From: Bacteroidia bacterium
GTDB taxonomy: Bacteria > Bacteroidota > Bacteroidia > Flavobacteriales > Flavobacteriaceae
Assembly: GCA_030427585.1 (NCBI GenBank)
Contig: JAUIBW010000005.1
Span: forward strand, 62,001-126,000
Direction: 5' to 3'
Length of the DNA: 64,000 bases
The notes below the pieces were generated by a model. That model was given only the letters and a program-made list of their open reading frames with translations. It ran no database searches and had not been told where the DNA came from. Shown here piece by piece: positions 52,618-62,929 of the stretch. Numbering within the stretch: the stretch's first letter is position 1; every line of letters begins with the position of its first letter. The position numbers were made by a program, and so were the translations under genes.

Positions 52618-53988
52618 TTAATTCTTATGAATTAAACCTTTGGTCAAAGCATTAAATCTAAAGTATAGAAGTAATGCAGAAACAGAAAGTCCAGCCAACA
52701 ATCCAATCCAAATTCCTGAACTTTTATATTCGGTATATAATCCTAAATAATAACTAATAGGAAATCCTACTACCCAATAGGCTATAAACGTAATTAAAGT
52801 AGGAATTTTAACATCCTGAAGACCTCTCAAGGCTCCTAGTACAGTAACTTGTATCCCATCAGAAATCTGAAATAGTGCAGCGATAATTAATAGTTTTGCT
52901 GCAATGGTAATCACCTCTGTATTATCTGTTATATTTTCGGTATCTTCTATATCCAGATATATTCGGGGAAGTAAATCATTAAACAGAATAAATAATAAAG
53001 CAAACACAACTGCTAATAAAAAAGTGAGCAAAAATATTGAAATTGCTATTCTTCTTAAATCTATAAAATGCTGAAGTCCTTTTTGATTACCAACACGCAC
53101 CATTGCAGCCACACTTAGTCCCATAGCTACCATAAATGTCATAGAAGATAAGTTTAATGCAATTTGATTAGCTGCCTGTGGGTTTTTACCTAAAATACCT
53201 GATAACCATATCGCAGCTGTAAAAATTGCCACTTCAAAAAACATTTGTAATGCAGAAGGAAAACCTAAGGCTATTATTCTGTTTATCATTTTTCTCTCTA
53301 GCGAGAAAAACTTGGTATGAGTAACATATGAGGCAGATTTTTCTTTGTTTTTTAGAAAAACCCACAAAAAGATGACCATTACAAACCTTGAAGCTAATGT
53401 TCCGACGGCTGCTCCGACTATTCCCATTTGGGGAAAACCAAATTTCCCAAAAATCAACACATAATTGAGGGCTATATTTACCAAATTAGCAACCAAAGTT
53501 GCATACATAGGGTACTTGGTCATAGACAATCCATCTGAAAATTGCTTTAATGCCTGAAAACTTACTAGCGGAATCAAAGAAAAAGCGACCAGATCCAGAT
53601 AAGGTATTGCTAGTTCAACCACCTCTGAGGGTTGTTTCATTAAATACATCAATGGTTTTGCTACGAGTATTAATAAAAACAGTGCAATTCCTAATGTAGT
53701 ACATAGAAATAACCCATTTTTAAATGCAGATTTACCACTGATAAAATTATTTTCTCCATCGGCCTCTGCAACCAGTGGTGTTATTGCTGTAGAAAACCCT
53801 ATCCCCAAAGACATTGCTATAAACATAAAACTATTACCCAGAGATACTGCTGCCAATTCTGCCGTACCTAACTGTCCCACCATAATGTTATCGACCAATC
53901 CTACAAAGGTATGCCCCAACATACCCAACATTACTGGTGTAGCCAACTTTAGGTTATATCGAAATTCTTTAGTGTATTGTTGTAGCAT
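52618..53988 (-). CDS. MATE-family efflux transporter
   Basis: A 456-residue MATE transporter of the NorM type with 12 hydrophobic segments. The start of the first segment, LATPVMLGMLGHTFVGLVDN, and the conserved SLGNSFMFIAMSLGIGFSTA and GLSVAAMVRVGNQ are typical. It exports cationic drugs or dyes by Na+ or H+ antiport; the substrate is not predictable. Two-fold repeat within the protein is as usual for the family. Confidence 0.9.
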   Translation of the reverse strand: MLQQYTKEFRYNLKLATPVMLGMLGHTFVGLVDNIMVGQLGTAELAAVSLGNSFMFIAMSLGIGFSTAITPLVAEADGENNFISGKSAFKNGLFLCTTLGIALFLLILVAKPLMYLMKQPSEVVELAIPYLDLVAFSLIPLVSFQALKQFSDGLSMTKYPMYATLVANLVNIALNYVLIFGKFGFPQMGIVGAAVGTLASRFVMVIFLWVFLKNKEKSASYVTHTKFFSLERKMINRIIALGFPSALQMFFEVAIFTAAIWLSGILGKNPQAANQIALNLSSMTFMVAMGLSVAAMVRVGNQKGLQHFIDLRRIAISIFLLTFLLAVVFALLFILFNDLLPRIYLDIEDTENITDNTEVITIAAKLLIIAALFQISDGIQVTVLGALRGLQDVKIPTLITFIAYWVVGFPISYYLGLYTEYKSSGIWIGLLAGLSVSALLLYFRFNALTKGLIHKN

Positions 53989-54156
53989 TTTACAATTTTA
54001 GAAGACGCAAAGGTATTAGAACCAAAATAAACTAAATTATTCTTATCGTATATTTAACGTTATGTATAGTGATCTGATTAAATGATGTATATCATTTTAA
54101 ATTTAAGTAGAGTACTATTTTTTTTACATTTTACTTATATCCGGGTTTATTCACAT

Positions 54157-55545
54157 CTACTTTATCCCATATTTATCAAAAAGATACATCAAACTGGTCA
54201 TTGTAGCAGCGCCTAGTTCGAGTTCTCGTTTATTAACGGCATCAAAAGTATCATTCTTTGCATGATGATAATCAAAATAGCGTTGTGAATCAGGTCGTAA
54301 TCCTGCAAGTACGATTCCTTCTTTTTTAAGTGGTCCGATATCGGCGCCACTTCCACCTTGAGTGAAAGAATGTATCAAATAGGGTTCGAAAAGAGGTTTC
54401 CAGCTTTGTACCTGGGTAAAATTAGCATCATCACAATCAAACGAGAAGCCTCTGGGGGTAAATCCTCCAGCATCACTTTCTAAAGCAAAAACGTGGTTCT
54501 CTCCTTTATCTTTAGCTACTTTTGCATATTTTTTACCACCTCGTAATCCATTCTCTTCGTTCATAAATAATACTACGCGAATAGATCGTTTAGGTTGATA
54601 TCCTATTTCTTTAAACAACCTCAACACTTCCATAGACTGTACTATTCCTGCCCCATCATCATGAGAACCATCTCCCAAATCCCAAGAATCTAAATGCCCG
54701 CCAACTATCATATATTCGTTAGGAAATTCACTTCCTGTAATTTCACCAATCACATTATATGATTGCACATCTTTCCAGGTACGGCAGTTCATATTAATAT
54801 GAAATTTAATGTTAGGGTTTAATGTTAACATAGAACTTAACAAATCTGCCCCATTAGTACTTATTGCTGCAGCAGGAATTTTATCTATATCTTTAAGGTC
54901 GCCATAGCTCATTGCCCCTGTATGGGGGAAATCATCCAGTCTAAGATTCATAGAACGAACAATCACTCCCACAGCACCAAACTTAGCTGCTTCTGCCGCT
55001 CCAGAATATCGTTGATCTACACACCCTCCGTAAGCTCTAAATGTTTCAATCAGATCTGCTTGCATGGGCCTGTTAAAAAACACTATTTTTCCTTCAATCT
55101 GAGTAGTACCAAGCTTTTTGAGTTCTTCTAATCCTTTAACCTCTACAATAGGGGCTTTAATACCTCCTATTGGTGTTGGAACAGAACCTCCTAATGCACA
55201 TATCGGCACATTGGTTGTTATACCTGGTTCTGTTTCGATATAGGCAAATTCTGTTACGCCACGAGTCCATTTTGGTACCATTACTGGTTGTAACCATACT
55301 TTATCCAAATCTAGTTTTTTTAACTCTCTTTCTCCCCATTCTACAGCTAGTTGAGCATTTACAGAACCCGAAAGTCTCCCTCCAATCTGATTAGAGAGAT
55401 AATCCAACCATGCATAACTTTTACCATCAAGTAGTGAGGTATCATATATTTTTTTTAATGTAACTGCATCTTCTTTTACCTCATTCTGTGCAAAGCTATT
55501 AAGTGATAAAATTGCAAAAATGATGGGGATTATAGTTCTTACCAT
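54157..55545 (-). CDS. Secreted M28 zinc peptidase (carboxypeptidase Q-like)
   Basis: A 462-residue peptidase with signal peptide (1-19, ending SFAQ). A PA domain lies at about 110-230; the M28 catalytic domain follows with GGHLDSWDLGDGSHDDGAG (first metal ligands and bridging Asp), MNEENGLRGG (general base Glu), ALESDAGGF and DYHHAKNDTFD. All five ligands are recognisable, so it is probably active. It should be periplasmic or exported and cleave dipeptides or N-terminal residues. It is followed on the same strand by the PPK2 gene after 19 or more bases. Confidence 0.9.
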   Translation of the reverse strand: MVRTIIPIIFAILSLNSFAQNEVKEDAVTLKKIYDTSLLDGKSYAWLDYLSNQIGGRLSGSVNAQLAVEWGERELKKLDLDKVWLQPVMVPKWTRGVTEFAYIETEPGITTNVPICALGGSVPTPIGGIKAPIVEVKGLEELKKLGTTQIEGKIVFFNRPMQADLIETFRAYGGCVDQRYSGAAEAAKFGAVGVIVRSMNLRLDDFPHTGAMSYGDLKDIDKIPAAAISTNGADLLSSMLTLNPNIKFHINMNCRTWKDVQSYNVIGEITGSEFPNEYMIVGGHLDSWDLGDGSHDDGAGIVQSMEVLRLFKEIGYQPKRSIRVVLFMNEENGLRGGKKYAKVAKDKGENHVFALESDAGGFTPRGFSFDCDDANFTQVQSWKPLFEPYLIHSFTQGGSGADIGPLKKEGIVLAGLRPDSQRYFDYHHAKNDTFDAVNKRELELGAATMTSLMYLFDKYGIK

Positions 55546-55564
55546 AATATTTTCTTAAACTTTT

Positions 55565-56443
55565 TTATTCGTTCTCTAATTCTTGTTTATACAAATCCAG
55601 ATTGGCTTTTGTTTTGTTATCTAATTCTGGTTCTTGTATATCATCATATGCTTTTAGTGTTGTATATAAAGTTTTTGCTACAATATATCGTGCTACTGGT
55701 TTATTATCAGCCGGAATTACATACCATGGGGCATGTGGTAAAGAAGTTCTATTTATGGCATCCTGATAACAATCCTGATATTGACCCCAAAGTTTACGCT
55801 CTTTTAGATCTCCTGCAGAAAACTTCCAATTTTTTTCTTTCTTCTCTAGCCTTCGAAGTAACCTGTTTTTCTGTTCCTCTTTTGATAAATGCAAATAAAA
55901 TTTATAAATCAAAGTACCATTTTCGGCAATATGTTTTTCAAAATTTCGAATTTGTTCAAAGCGTTGCTCCCAGAAAGCATCATTAATATCTTCGACTGTA
56001 TTAATATGAGGTATATTTTCTCCCATTATATATTCTGGATGTACTCGAGTTACCAAAACATTTTCATAATGTGTTCTATTGAAAACTCCGAACTTTCCTC
56101 GTTGTGGTAAAGCGATATAGTGTCTCCATAAATAGTCATGACCTATTTCTAAAGCTGTAGGCACCTTAAAGCTGTGAACGATAATACCCCGAGTATTGAA
56201 ATCTTTAAATACTTCTCTAATCAAACTATCCTTACCAGCAGTATCCATACCCTGAAGACAAACCAGTACAGCATACTTGCCATGGGCATATAAAGTATCC
56301 TGAAGTTTTCCCAATTTCTCACGTGTTTCTTCGAGTGCTGCCTCAATTTTTTTCTCGTTCTCATTAAGGTCAAAGGTGGTTGGGATTTTAGATAATTCTA
56401 TGGTATCAGACACCATAAAGTCTTTGTGATTTATCTTCTTCAT
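55565..56443 (-). CDS. ppk2: Polyphosphate kinase 2 family protein
   Basis: A 292-residue PPK2, which uses polyphosphate to phosphorylate nucleoside mono- or diphosphates. Walker A is LQGMDTAGKDSLI, the lid region has HSFKVPTALEIGHDYLWR, and Walker B lies near RTHYENVLVTRVHPE. It is the short, single-domain type. I use ATG 56443 (MKKINHKDF); a GTG at 56500 would add 19 residues not typical of the family. Confidence 0.9.
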   Translation of the reverse strand: MKKINHKDFMVSDTIELSKIPTTFDLNENEKKIEAALEETREKLGKLQDTLYAHGKYAVLVCLQGMDTAGKDSLIREVFKDFNTRGIIVHSFKVPTALEIGHDYLWRHYIALPQRGKFGVFNRTHYENVLVTRVHPEYIMGENIPHINTVEDINDAFWEQRFEQIRNFEKHIAENGTLIYKFYLHLSKEEQKNRLLRRLEKKEKNWKFSAGDLKERKLWGQYQDCYQDAINRTSLPHAPWYVIPADNKPVARYIVAKTLYTTLKAYDDIQEPELDNKTKANLDLYKQELENE

Positions 56444-56603
56444 ATTATGACTAGTGTTATTGAACTCATCTAAAGTTTTTCTTTTACCAGCAAATTTCAC
56501 ATTTTGCTCTACAATTTTATCTTTTTATCAAAACGTAGTTATGGTTATGTCTCTCAAAAAAGCTTTATTATAGCTCGAAAGCCAAAATTCTAGCTAACAA
56601 ACA

Positions 56604-56646
56604 AAAACTTTAGATGAGTTCATCACCCGAAAGATACTAAAGTTTT
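56604..56646 (-). terminator. Terminator-like nested hairpin
   Basis: Outer stem AAAACTTTAG / CTAAAGTTTT (56604-56613, 56637-56646), inner GATGA-GT-TCATC, and a T-rich run on the minus strand. It lies about 100 bases downstream of the gene ending at 56744. Confidence 0.55.
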
Positions 56647-56743
56647 GGGTTTGTAGGAAAATAGTTTGCCAACACTCCATTTTTAATACGTTTTTTAACA
56701 AAACATAGAGTTAAACATGAAATATTTGAAAAAATAAATAGGT

Positions 56744-57277
56744 TTACCTAGCATAAAAATCATAACTAAACCCAATCATAAACGTATCATATCTACGTCC
56801 TAAGCTCTTAACATTTAATTCTGCATAAATATGTACCGGTACAGAAATCTGGTGTAATGCTCTTATTTTAATTTGTGCTCCATGGTTAAAACTTCCCGTT
56901 CTAAATCCTAGAAAAGCATCCTCTTCAATTGCTTCAAATTCGTCTGAATCATTACCTACATATCCTATCCCAGCTGTTATTGTAGTAGGATACCAGTTAA
57001 ATAAAATCAAATTTACCCCAATTGCCAATTCATTGTATCCTTCATACTCTTCATCAGCACCTATAGCAAATGAACGATTGTATTCTCCTAAAAAAGTAGT
57101 GTAACAATTAAAAGCATATTCTATCCTGGCTCCTAATGCTAACTCATTTTCGAGCCCAAAACTTTTTGCCGCTGCAAACCCATAATTAGTGGCTCCCGGA
57201 TCATATTGAGCAGAGGAGACATAGGGTATACACAACAACGAAGTCAACAATAAAATTCTTCTCATCATCTTGGGCAT
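56744..57277 (-). CDS. Outer-membrane beta-barrel-like protein
   Basis: A 177-residue protein with signal peptide (ending SSAQYD) and alternating hydrophobic/aromatic strands (GARIEYAFN, YPTTITAGIGYVG, TFMIGFSYDFYAR with C-terminal aromatic-x-R). Eight strands are likely, similar to OmpW/OmpX-type small barrels. No specific family is recognised. It stands alone, terminated by the hairpin at 56604-56646. Confidence 0.65.
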   Translation of the reverse strand: MPKMMRRILLLTSLLCIPYVSSAQYDPGATNYGFAAAKSFGLENELALGARIEYAFNCYTTFLGEYNRSFAIGADEEYEGYNELAIGVNLILFNWYPTTITAGIGYVGNDSDEFEAIEEDAFLGFRTGSFNHGAQIKIRALHQISVPVHIYAELNVKSLGRRYDTFMIGFSYDFYAR

Positions 57278-57380
57278 ATACTAGAATTGGTCGTAATATA
57301 AGATGTATTAATTACAACAATTGTTTTTATCAAAAATATAACCAATCGCCACAACTATATAAAAGGATAAAAATTAATAA

Positions 57381-58544
57381 TTACTTAGCTGCGAATAATT
57401 TTACATCTTCTTCACTTACTTCGTTACCGCCAAGAATAATTAAACGTTCGACCACATTGCGTAGTTCTCTAATATTACCTGTCCAATCGTATTGCTGTAA
57501 TTGTTTTATGGCTTTAGCAGAAAACGTTTTAATAGGTGATCCTTGTTCACTTGATATTTTTTTAGCAAAATACTCTATTAATAAAGGGATATCATCTCTT
57601 CTATCATTTAATGCTGGGACTTTTACCAAAATCACTGCCAGTCTATGATAGAGATCCTCTCTAAACTTGTTTTCTGCTATTTCTTTCTTTAAATCTTTAT
57701 TTGTTGCAGCAACTACACGTACATCTACTTTGATATCTTTATCACTACCTACTCTTTGTATTTTATTTTCCTGTAGTGCTCTAAGTACTTTTGCTTGTGC
57801 AGAAAGGCTCATATCTCCTATTTCATCAAGAAATATGGTTCCTCCATTAGCGGCTTCAAACTTACCTGCACGATCTTTATTCGCCGATGTAAAGGCTCCT
57901 TTTACATGCCCAAAAAGTTCACTTTCTATTAATTCTCCTGGTATTGCCGCACAGTTTACTTCTATCATTGGTCCTTTTGAGCGATCACTTTTTTGATGAA
58001 TCCAGTGTGCAACTAATTCTTTACCCGTACCATTAGGACCAGTAATTAAAACCCTTGCATCTGTTGCAGCAACTTTTTCGATGATGTTTTTGATACCAGA
58101 AATAGCTTTTGATTCCCCTATCATCTCATAATTTTTTGAGACTTTTTTCTTCAGCATTTTGTTCTCTACGACCAGTTCCTTACGGTCCAAAGCATTACGT
58201 ACTGTATTGAGTAAACGGTTAAGATCTGGCGGTTTAGAAATATAGTCGAAAGCACCTAACCTCATTGTATTCACTGCGGTGTCCAGATCCCCATGACCAG
58301 ATATCATGACAATAGGAATCTCGGGTTTTATCTTTTTTATAGCTTCTAGTACTTCTACCCCATCCATTTTTGGCATTTTGATATCACAAAGTACAAGATC
58401 ATAATCTTCTGCTTTGATTTTTTCTATACCCAAAAGCCCGTCTTCGGCTTCAAAGACTTCATATTTATTATTTTCTTCAGATAGAATTTTTACAAGGACC
58501 CTACGGATTGCTGCTTCGTCCTCGATAACTAATATTTTTGCCAT
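57381..58544 (-). CDS. NtrC-like response regulator lacking a DNA-binding domain
   Basis: A 387-residue protein. Residues 1-120 are a receiver domain (phospho-acceptor Asp in LVLCDIKMPKMDG, about 54). Residues about 140-375 are a sigma-54 AAA+ domain: Walker A GPNGTGKEL, then ELFGHVKGAFTSANKDRAG, and FLDEIGDMS (Walker B). The sigma-54-contacting GAFTGA loop reads GAFTSA. The protein ends 12 residues after ELRNVVERLI, so the usual Fis-type HTH is missing. It overlaps the following gene by 1 base as TAATG. Confidence 0.9.
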   Translation of the reverse strand: MAKILVIEDEAAIRRVLVKILSEENNKYEVFEAEDGLLGIEKIKAEDYDLVLCDIKMPKMDGVEVLEAIKKIKPEIPIVMISGHGDLDTAVNTMRLGAFDYISKPPDLNRLLNTVRNALDRKELVVENKMLKKKVSKNYEMIGESKAISGIKNIIEKVAATDARVLITGPNGTGKELVAHWIHQKSDRSKGPMIEVNCAAIPGELIESELFGHVKGAFTSANKDRAGKFEAANGGTIFLDEIGDMSLSAQAKVLRALQENKIQRVGSDKDIKVDVRVVAATNKDLKKEIAENKFREDLYHRLAVILVKVPALNDRRDDIPLLIEYFAKKISSEQGSPIKTFSAKAIKQLQQYDWTGNIRELRNVVERLIILGGNEVSEEDVKLFAAK

Positions 58545-59443
58545 TATATTTTTAATTTTATTCCGCTACGAAAATAGAATGTATTTTTATCATTGATTGC
58601 TAATACATTTTCTTGATTACCATCTCGTAAACGAATTTCATTACTTAATGTATATCCTATATATGTGTAAAACAATAAGTGTTCCGTAAAATAATATTCA
58701 TATCCCAATGCTCCCATAACATTAAGCATTGATATATTTTCTATTATTTTAGTTTCTCCATTCTCATCTACAAATGTCCTGTTATTTTGCAAATTACCAT
58801 AAAAACGATCTAGCCCAACAAAAACCTGGAGTGTACTTTTCTCATTAAAAAAATATTTAAGATTTGTTTTAGGAGTTCCAATAGCATACGACCAACTTTG
58901 GTGAAATCTTTTATAATAATTAATGACAGGAAGTGGAAAATTAAGACTCGCAGGATTAGTATACTGCACTCCTACAATTAAACGCGCCGTTTTTGGTTCT
59001 TCTATATTTTTATAGGTCTTTACAAAATATAAAGAACCCCTATATCTAAAATCATCACTCTCTGTACCTGACCCTTCAAAATTAGATGAAATCCCAACTC
59101 CGAATTTAGTACCAAATCGCCAATTATTTTTCATCTTAAAGGTATACCCTAACTCTACAGCTACGGTATGAAAACTGTTTAATTTGCTCTGATCATCAAA
59201 TCCCAACTCATCATCTATCTCTAGATTATTAAATCTATATTGTGCACCGATTACCAGATAAGTTCCTTTATTATCCATTTTAATAGGATAATTAGCAGAA
59301 ACTCTAATACGGTTATAGACATTATCACTATCAGCTTGTGGGATATAAGTATATTCGATCCTCGCTAAATCAGTACTCTGGCAATGTACACCACTAAAGC
59401 TACATAATAATATGCATATACAAAACAGATTGTTTTTATTCAT
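58544..59443 (-). CDS. Outer-membrane protein, DUF6268-like
   Basis: A 299-residue protein with signal peptide (about 1-21, ending VHCQS) and beta-barrel strand patterns (GTYLVIGAQYRFNNL, FHTVAVELGYTFKM, FYFRSGIKLKI at the C-terminus). I connect it with DUF6268, a Bacteroidota outer-membrane family, but tentatively. It is co-translated with the response regulator (TAATG), a link worth noting. Confidence 0.68.
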   Translation of the reverse strand: MNKNNLFCICILLCSFSGVHCQSTDLARIEYTYIPQADSDNVYNRIRVSANYPIKMDNKGTYLVIGAQYRFNNLEIDDELGFDDQSKLNSFHTVAVELGYTFKMKNNWRFGTKFGVGISSNFEGSGTESDDFRYRGSLYFVKTYKNIEEPKTARLIVGVQYTNPASLNFPLPVINYYKRFHQSWSYAIGTPKTNLKYFFNEKSTLQVFVGLDRFYGNLQNNRTFVDENGETKIIENISMLNVMGALGYEYYFTEHLLFYTYIGYTLSNEIRLRDGNQENVLAINDKNTFYFRSGIKLKI

Positions 59444-59470
59444 TATTTGGAGCGTAAGTTATACTTTTTC

Positions 59471-60385
59471 TTATTCACTATTGGGCTCTTTTATCATGGT
59501 AACCACACGTTGCGGGAATGGAATACTAATATGATGTTCTCTAAACAAACGATCTATTTCAAATCTAATCTCACTTTTAGGAACTCCTGCCTGAAAACTA
59601 TCATTAATTGTAAAAACCAACTTGAAATTTAACGAGCTATCTGCAAAATCCATAAATAACACCAAAGGAGGCGGTTCTTTTAAGACATTTGGATTAGAAG
59701 ATGCTGCTTTGACAAGCAGTTCTTTTACCAACTGTGTATCACTACCATAAGCAACACCCACAGAAACAGATTCTCTGGTTACTGTCCCGTTTTGAGTCCA
59801 ATTATATAAAGATGAAGTCAAGTATTTATGATTAGGGATAATCAACACCTTATTATCAATCGTTACTGCTCTTGTGGTCCTTAATTTTATTTCTTCTACA
59901 CGTCCTACTTTATTATCTAACTCTATAATATCACCTACATGCACGGTTTGATCCATAAAAATAAATATCCCGGATAAAATATCCTGAATAAAAGTTTGCA
60001 GTGCAAGACCTACACCAACTAATAATGCGGCAGAAGCAGCAAATATAGCCGTAACGTTAAAACCTATACTATCTAATGCAAAAAAGATAACGATGAGATA
60101 AATGAAGTATTTTGAGAATGAGAATACAGATTCAAACTTAAGTTTATCCTGGCTTTGCATTTTACGGGTAAAAAATCTTTTTGTAAGTTTTAAAATAACC
60201 GAAGTAATAACAAAAACGAGTATTACAAAAAATAATAAACCTACAGTAAGTACAAAAGGATGTTCATCTGCACCAAAATGAAAAATTTCATAACTAAGAA
60301 ACTCTTGTAGAGTATCCCAAATATTTTTAGGAATCACTTCTTTTACCTGCTCTTTTACTTGTTCTGTAATTTCTTCCTGCATCAT
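59471..60385 (-). CDS. Small-conductance mechanosensitive channel MscS family
   Basis: A 304-residue channel. Three hydrophobic segments (about 40-65, 90-110, 115-140); the pore helix is AALLVGVGLALQTFIQDILSG, and the beta domain begins HVGDIIELDNKVGRVEEI. The C-terminal domain is of the usual size. It should open under osmotic down-shock. It precedes no related gene; the ABC permease gene ends 4 bases upstream, so it may share that transcript. Confidence 0.93.
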   Translation of the reverse strand: MMQEEITEQVKEQVKEVIPKNIWDTLQEFLSYEIFHFGADEHPFVLTVGLLFFVILVFVITSVILKLTKRFFTRKMQSQDKLKFESVFSFSKYFIYLIVIFFALDSIGFNVTAIFAASAALLVGVGLALQTFIQDILSGIFIFMDQTVHVGDIIELDNKVGRVEEIKLRTTRAVTIDNKVLIIPNHKYLTSSLYNWTQNGTVTRESVSVGVAYGSDTQLVKELLVKAASSNPNVLKEPPPLVLFMDFADSSLNFKLVFTINDSFQAGVPKSEIRFEIDRLFREHHISIPFPQRVVTMIKEPNSE

Positions 60386-60389
60386 AATG

Positions 60390-61688
60390 TTAATATTTCA
60401 TCCACTTAAATAATTCTTTATAGCTTGGTTTTTTACCATACATAAGTATTCCTACCCTGTATATTTTTCCGGCCATCCATGTGATAAAGATAATACTTCC
60501 TACCAATAGAAGCATAGAAATCAATACTTCCCACCAAGGCACCCCAAAAGGTATACGCATTAACATCACTATTGGAGAAGTTAAAGGAATCATAGAAAAT
60601 ACTGTAGATACTGTGCCATGAGGATTTTCTATTACCGAAAAGAACCCTACATAAATCCCCAGCATTAGTGGTAAAATAATAGGCAACATAAATTGTTGCG
60701 AATCGGTTTCACTGTCTACAGCAGCCCCTATAGCCGCATAAATCGAGCTGTACAAAAAGTATCCCCCTATAAAATAAATAAAAAAAGATAGCACTAAGGT
60801 TCCTAATGGAAGCTTCATGATATCTTGAAGTATTAGTTGTATTTCTTGCTGACTATCTCCTTGCATAGTCATCGGTTGATCTATTCCTCCGGGTTGAGGA
60901 TCTATCCCAAAAACAGAAGATACTACAGCAAGTAGCACTCCTCCCAAAATCACCCAGATGAGAAACTGAAGAATTCCTGCAAAAGAAGTTCCTAGAATTT
61001 TACCCATCATAAGTTGTAATGGTTTTACAGAAGAAATGATAATTTCTATAATTCGATTAGATTTTTCTTCGATAACAGACCGCATTACCATATTACCATA
61101 AATGATAATAAACATCATTAAGAAATACCCAGCTACACCTCCAAAGATCATTTTCACATAATTGGCCATTTTGGATGTTTTCTCTCCAGAAAAGTTTTCT
61201 ATTAGAATATTTACTTTGGCTTTTGAGTCCTCTATAGCTTCCAGGTCCAAACCTTTTTCTTTAAAATTTTGGTTGGTTAGCTTACTAGCTATAATTTTTT
61301 CAATTCTATTAAGTATTGAAATACTTGGTGCTTCATCTGCAAAAAATTGTATTGATTTGGCGAGTTCACTGTTAGAGCTTTTCTTTGGCACGTACAATAA
61401 CCCATCAAGTTTTTTAATAACCACAGAATCTTTTGCATCGTTTAAAGTTAGATGACTATAATCTATATAATCGACATCATCAGAATCTTTAAAATCTGTG
61501 CTAAACAATCCCGTTTCATCATAGAACACTACTTTACGAATTTCATCATTGTTTAAAGTCGCAAGCCAGGCAATTAAAGAAATCATACCTACCATAATCA
61601 AAGGACTCAAAAAGGTCATCACTACAAAGGTCTTATTTCGAACTCGAGCTATAAATTCTCTTTTGATAATTAATTTTAGATTACTCAT
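60390..61688 (-). CDS. ABC-2 type permease (NatB-like)
   Basis: A 432-residue permease: N-terminal helix (about 20-42), a large extracytoplasmic domain (about 45-175), then five helices. FEEKSNRIIEIIISSVKPLQLMMGK is the characteristic cytoplasmic segment. It is of the NatB/YhaP type, thought to export sodium or other small solutes. Its start overlaps the ATPase stop by 8 bases. Confidence 0.9.
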   Translation of the reverse strand: MSNLKLIIKREFIARVRNKTFVVMTFLSPLIMVGMISLIAWLATLNNDEIRKVVFYDETGLFSTDFKDSDDVDYIDYSHLTLNDAKDSVVIKKLDGLLYVPKKSSNSELAKSIQFFADEAPSISILNRIEKIIASKLTNQNFKEKGLDLEAIEDSKAKVNILIENFSGEKTSKMANYVKMIFGGVAGYFLMMFIIIYGNMVMRSVIEEKSNRIIEIIISSVKPLQLMMGKILGTSFAGILQFLIWVILGGVLLAVVSSVFGIDPQPGGIDQPMTMQGDSQQEIQLILQDIMKLPLGTLVLSFFIYFIGGYFLYSSIYAAIGAAVDSETDSQQFMLPIILPLMLGIYVGFFSVIENPHGTVSTVFSMIPLTSPIVMLMRIPFGVPWWEVLISMLLLVGSIIFITWMAGKIYRVGILMYGKKPSYKELFKWMKY

Positions 61689-62610
61689 TCTCTGTAATGG
61701 TTTTAATAAATATTTCGTTAACTCCTGGGATCACTTCATTAAATCTCATTACCTGACCTTTATCTGATAAATACTGTAATAATTCATTAGAGGATGTGTT
61801 ATTATCTAAAGTTATTTTCATTTTCAATTGATCATCAATTGTTTTAAAATCTGCTGGGGTTACATTAAACTTACCTTGTAATGTGGTATATAAATCGGCA
61901 TTATTTTCGGTTAAAACACCTACTTCAAATGTATTGGATTTATAGGCTCTTTTAATATCAGTCACTTTACCTTCTAAGATTTTTTTTGACTTATTGATTA
62001 ATGCAATATGGTCACATAATTCTTCTACACTTTCCATACGGTGAGTAGAAAATATGACTGTTGCTCCTTCATCCCGCAGTTGTAGAATTTCATCTTTAAT
62101 AACATTGGCATTTATGGGATCAAAACCGCTAAAGGGTTCATCAAAAATTAGCAATTTAGGTTTATGAAGTACAGTAACAATAAACTGTACCTTTTGTGCC
62201 ATTCCTTTAGAGAGTTCTTGTATTTTTTTGTTCCACCAATGTGAAATATCAAATTTATCAAACCAATATTTCAAACGTTCTTTAGCTTCAACTTTAGTAA
62301 GTCCTTTAAGTTGAGCTAAATACAACGCCTGCTCACCTACTTTCATAGATTTATACAGGCCTCTTTCTTCTGGCAGATAACCAATATCTCTAATATGCTG
62401 TGGTTTTAATAATTCATTATCCAGATATACACTTCCTTTATCAGGTAAAGTGATTTGATTAATGATTCTAATTAGTGTGGTTTTGCCAGCTCCATTAGGG
62501 CCAAGTAACCCAAAAATACTTCCTTTAGGCACCTGGATTGATACATCTTGCAATGCAGTAAAGTTTCCAAATTGTTTTGTGGCCTGTTGTACCTCTAAAA
62601 GATTAGCCAT
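61681..62610 (-). CDS. ABC transporter ATPase (NatA-like)
   Basis: A 309-residue ABC ATPase with Walker A GPNGAGKTT, signature LSKGMAQKVQFI, Walker B LLIFDEPFSGFDP and the H-loop FSTHR. The C-terminal extension (about 225-309) matches the DUF4162 domain of NatA/YhaQ type ATPases. It pairs with the permease at 60390-61688. Confidence 0.93.
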   Translation of the reverse strand: MANLLEVQQATKQFGNFTALQDVSIQVPKGSIFGLLGPNGAGKTTLIRIINQITLPDKGSVYLDNELLKPQHIRDIGYLPEERGLYKSMKVGEQALYLAQLKGLTKVEAKERLKYWFDKFDISHWWNKKIQELSKGMAQKVQFIVTVLHKPKLLIFDEPFSGFDPINANVIKDEILQLRDEGATVIFSTHRMESVEELCDHIALINKSKKILEGKVTDIKRAYKSNTFEVGVLTENNADLYTTLQGKFNVTPADFKTIDDQLKMKITLDNNTSSNELLQYLSDKGQVMRFNEVIPGVNEIFIKTITENE

Positions 62611-62760
62611 AGATAGTAAAATATTATTCTAGTTTAATATGAAACCCGAATGATACGAAAACTTAAAAACTTATGCTAATTATGTTACGGATTAATAAGA
62701 TAAAATAGTAATAAATTTAGTCTCCCATTTTTAGTCTGGATTATGCAAATACATAGTGCT

Positions 62761-62803
62761 AAAAACAAAACCCACCCTAAATACAAGTATTAAGGATGGG
62801 AAA
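62761..62803 (-). terminator. Probable terminator after dnaJ
   Basis: A 14-bp stem with two mismatches (CCCACCCTAAATAC at 62771-62784 with 62787-62800), followed on the minus strand by TTTTGTTTTT. It lies in the 319-base gap 62611-62929; the rest of that gap shows nothing identifiable. Confidence 0.65.
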
Positions 62804-62929
62804 AAAATTGCTATGAAAAAGAAAAATTATCACTAAATGTGTTAGTGATGTCTCAAATATACAAATTTTTCCTAATCAAACGTTAATAGAATTATAATGA
62901 TTCAAAGTAGGTCGAATCACATAATTTAA

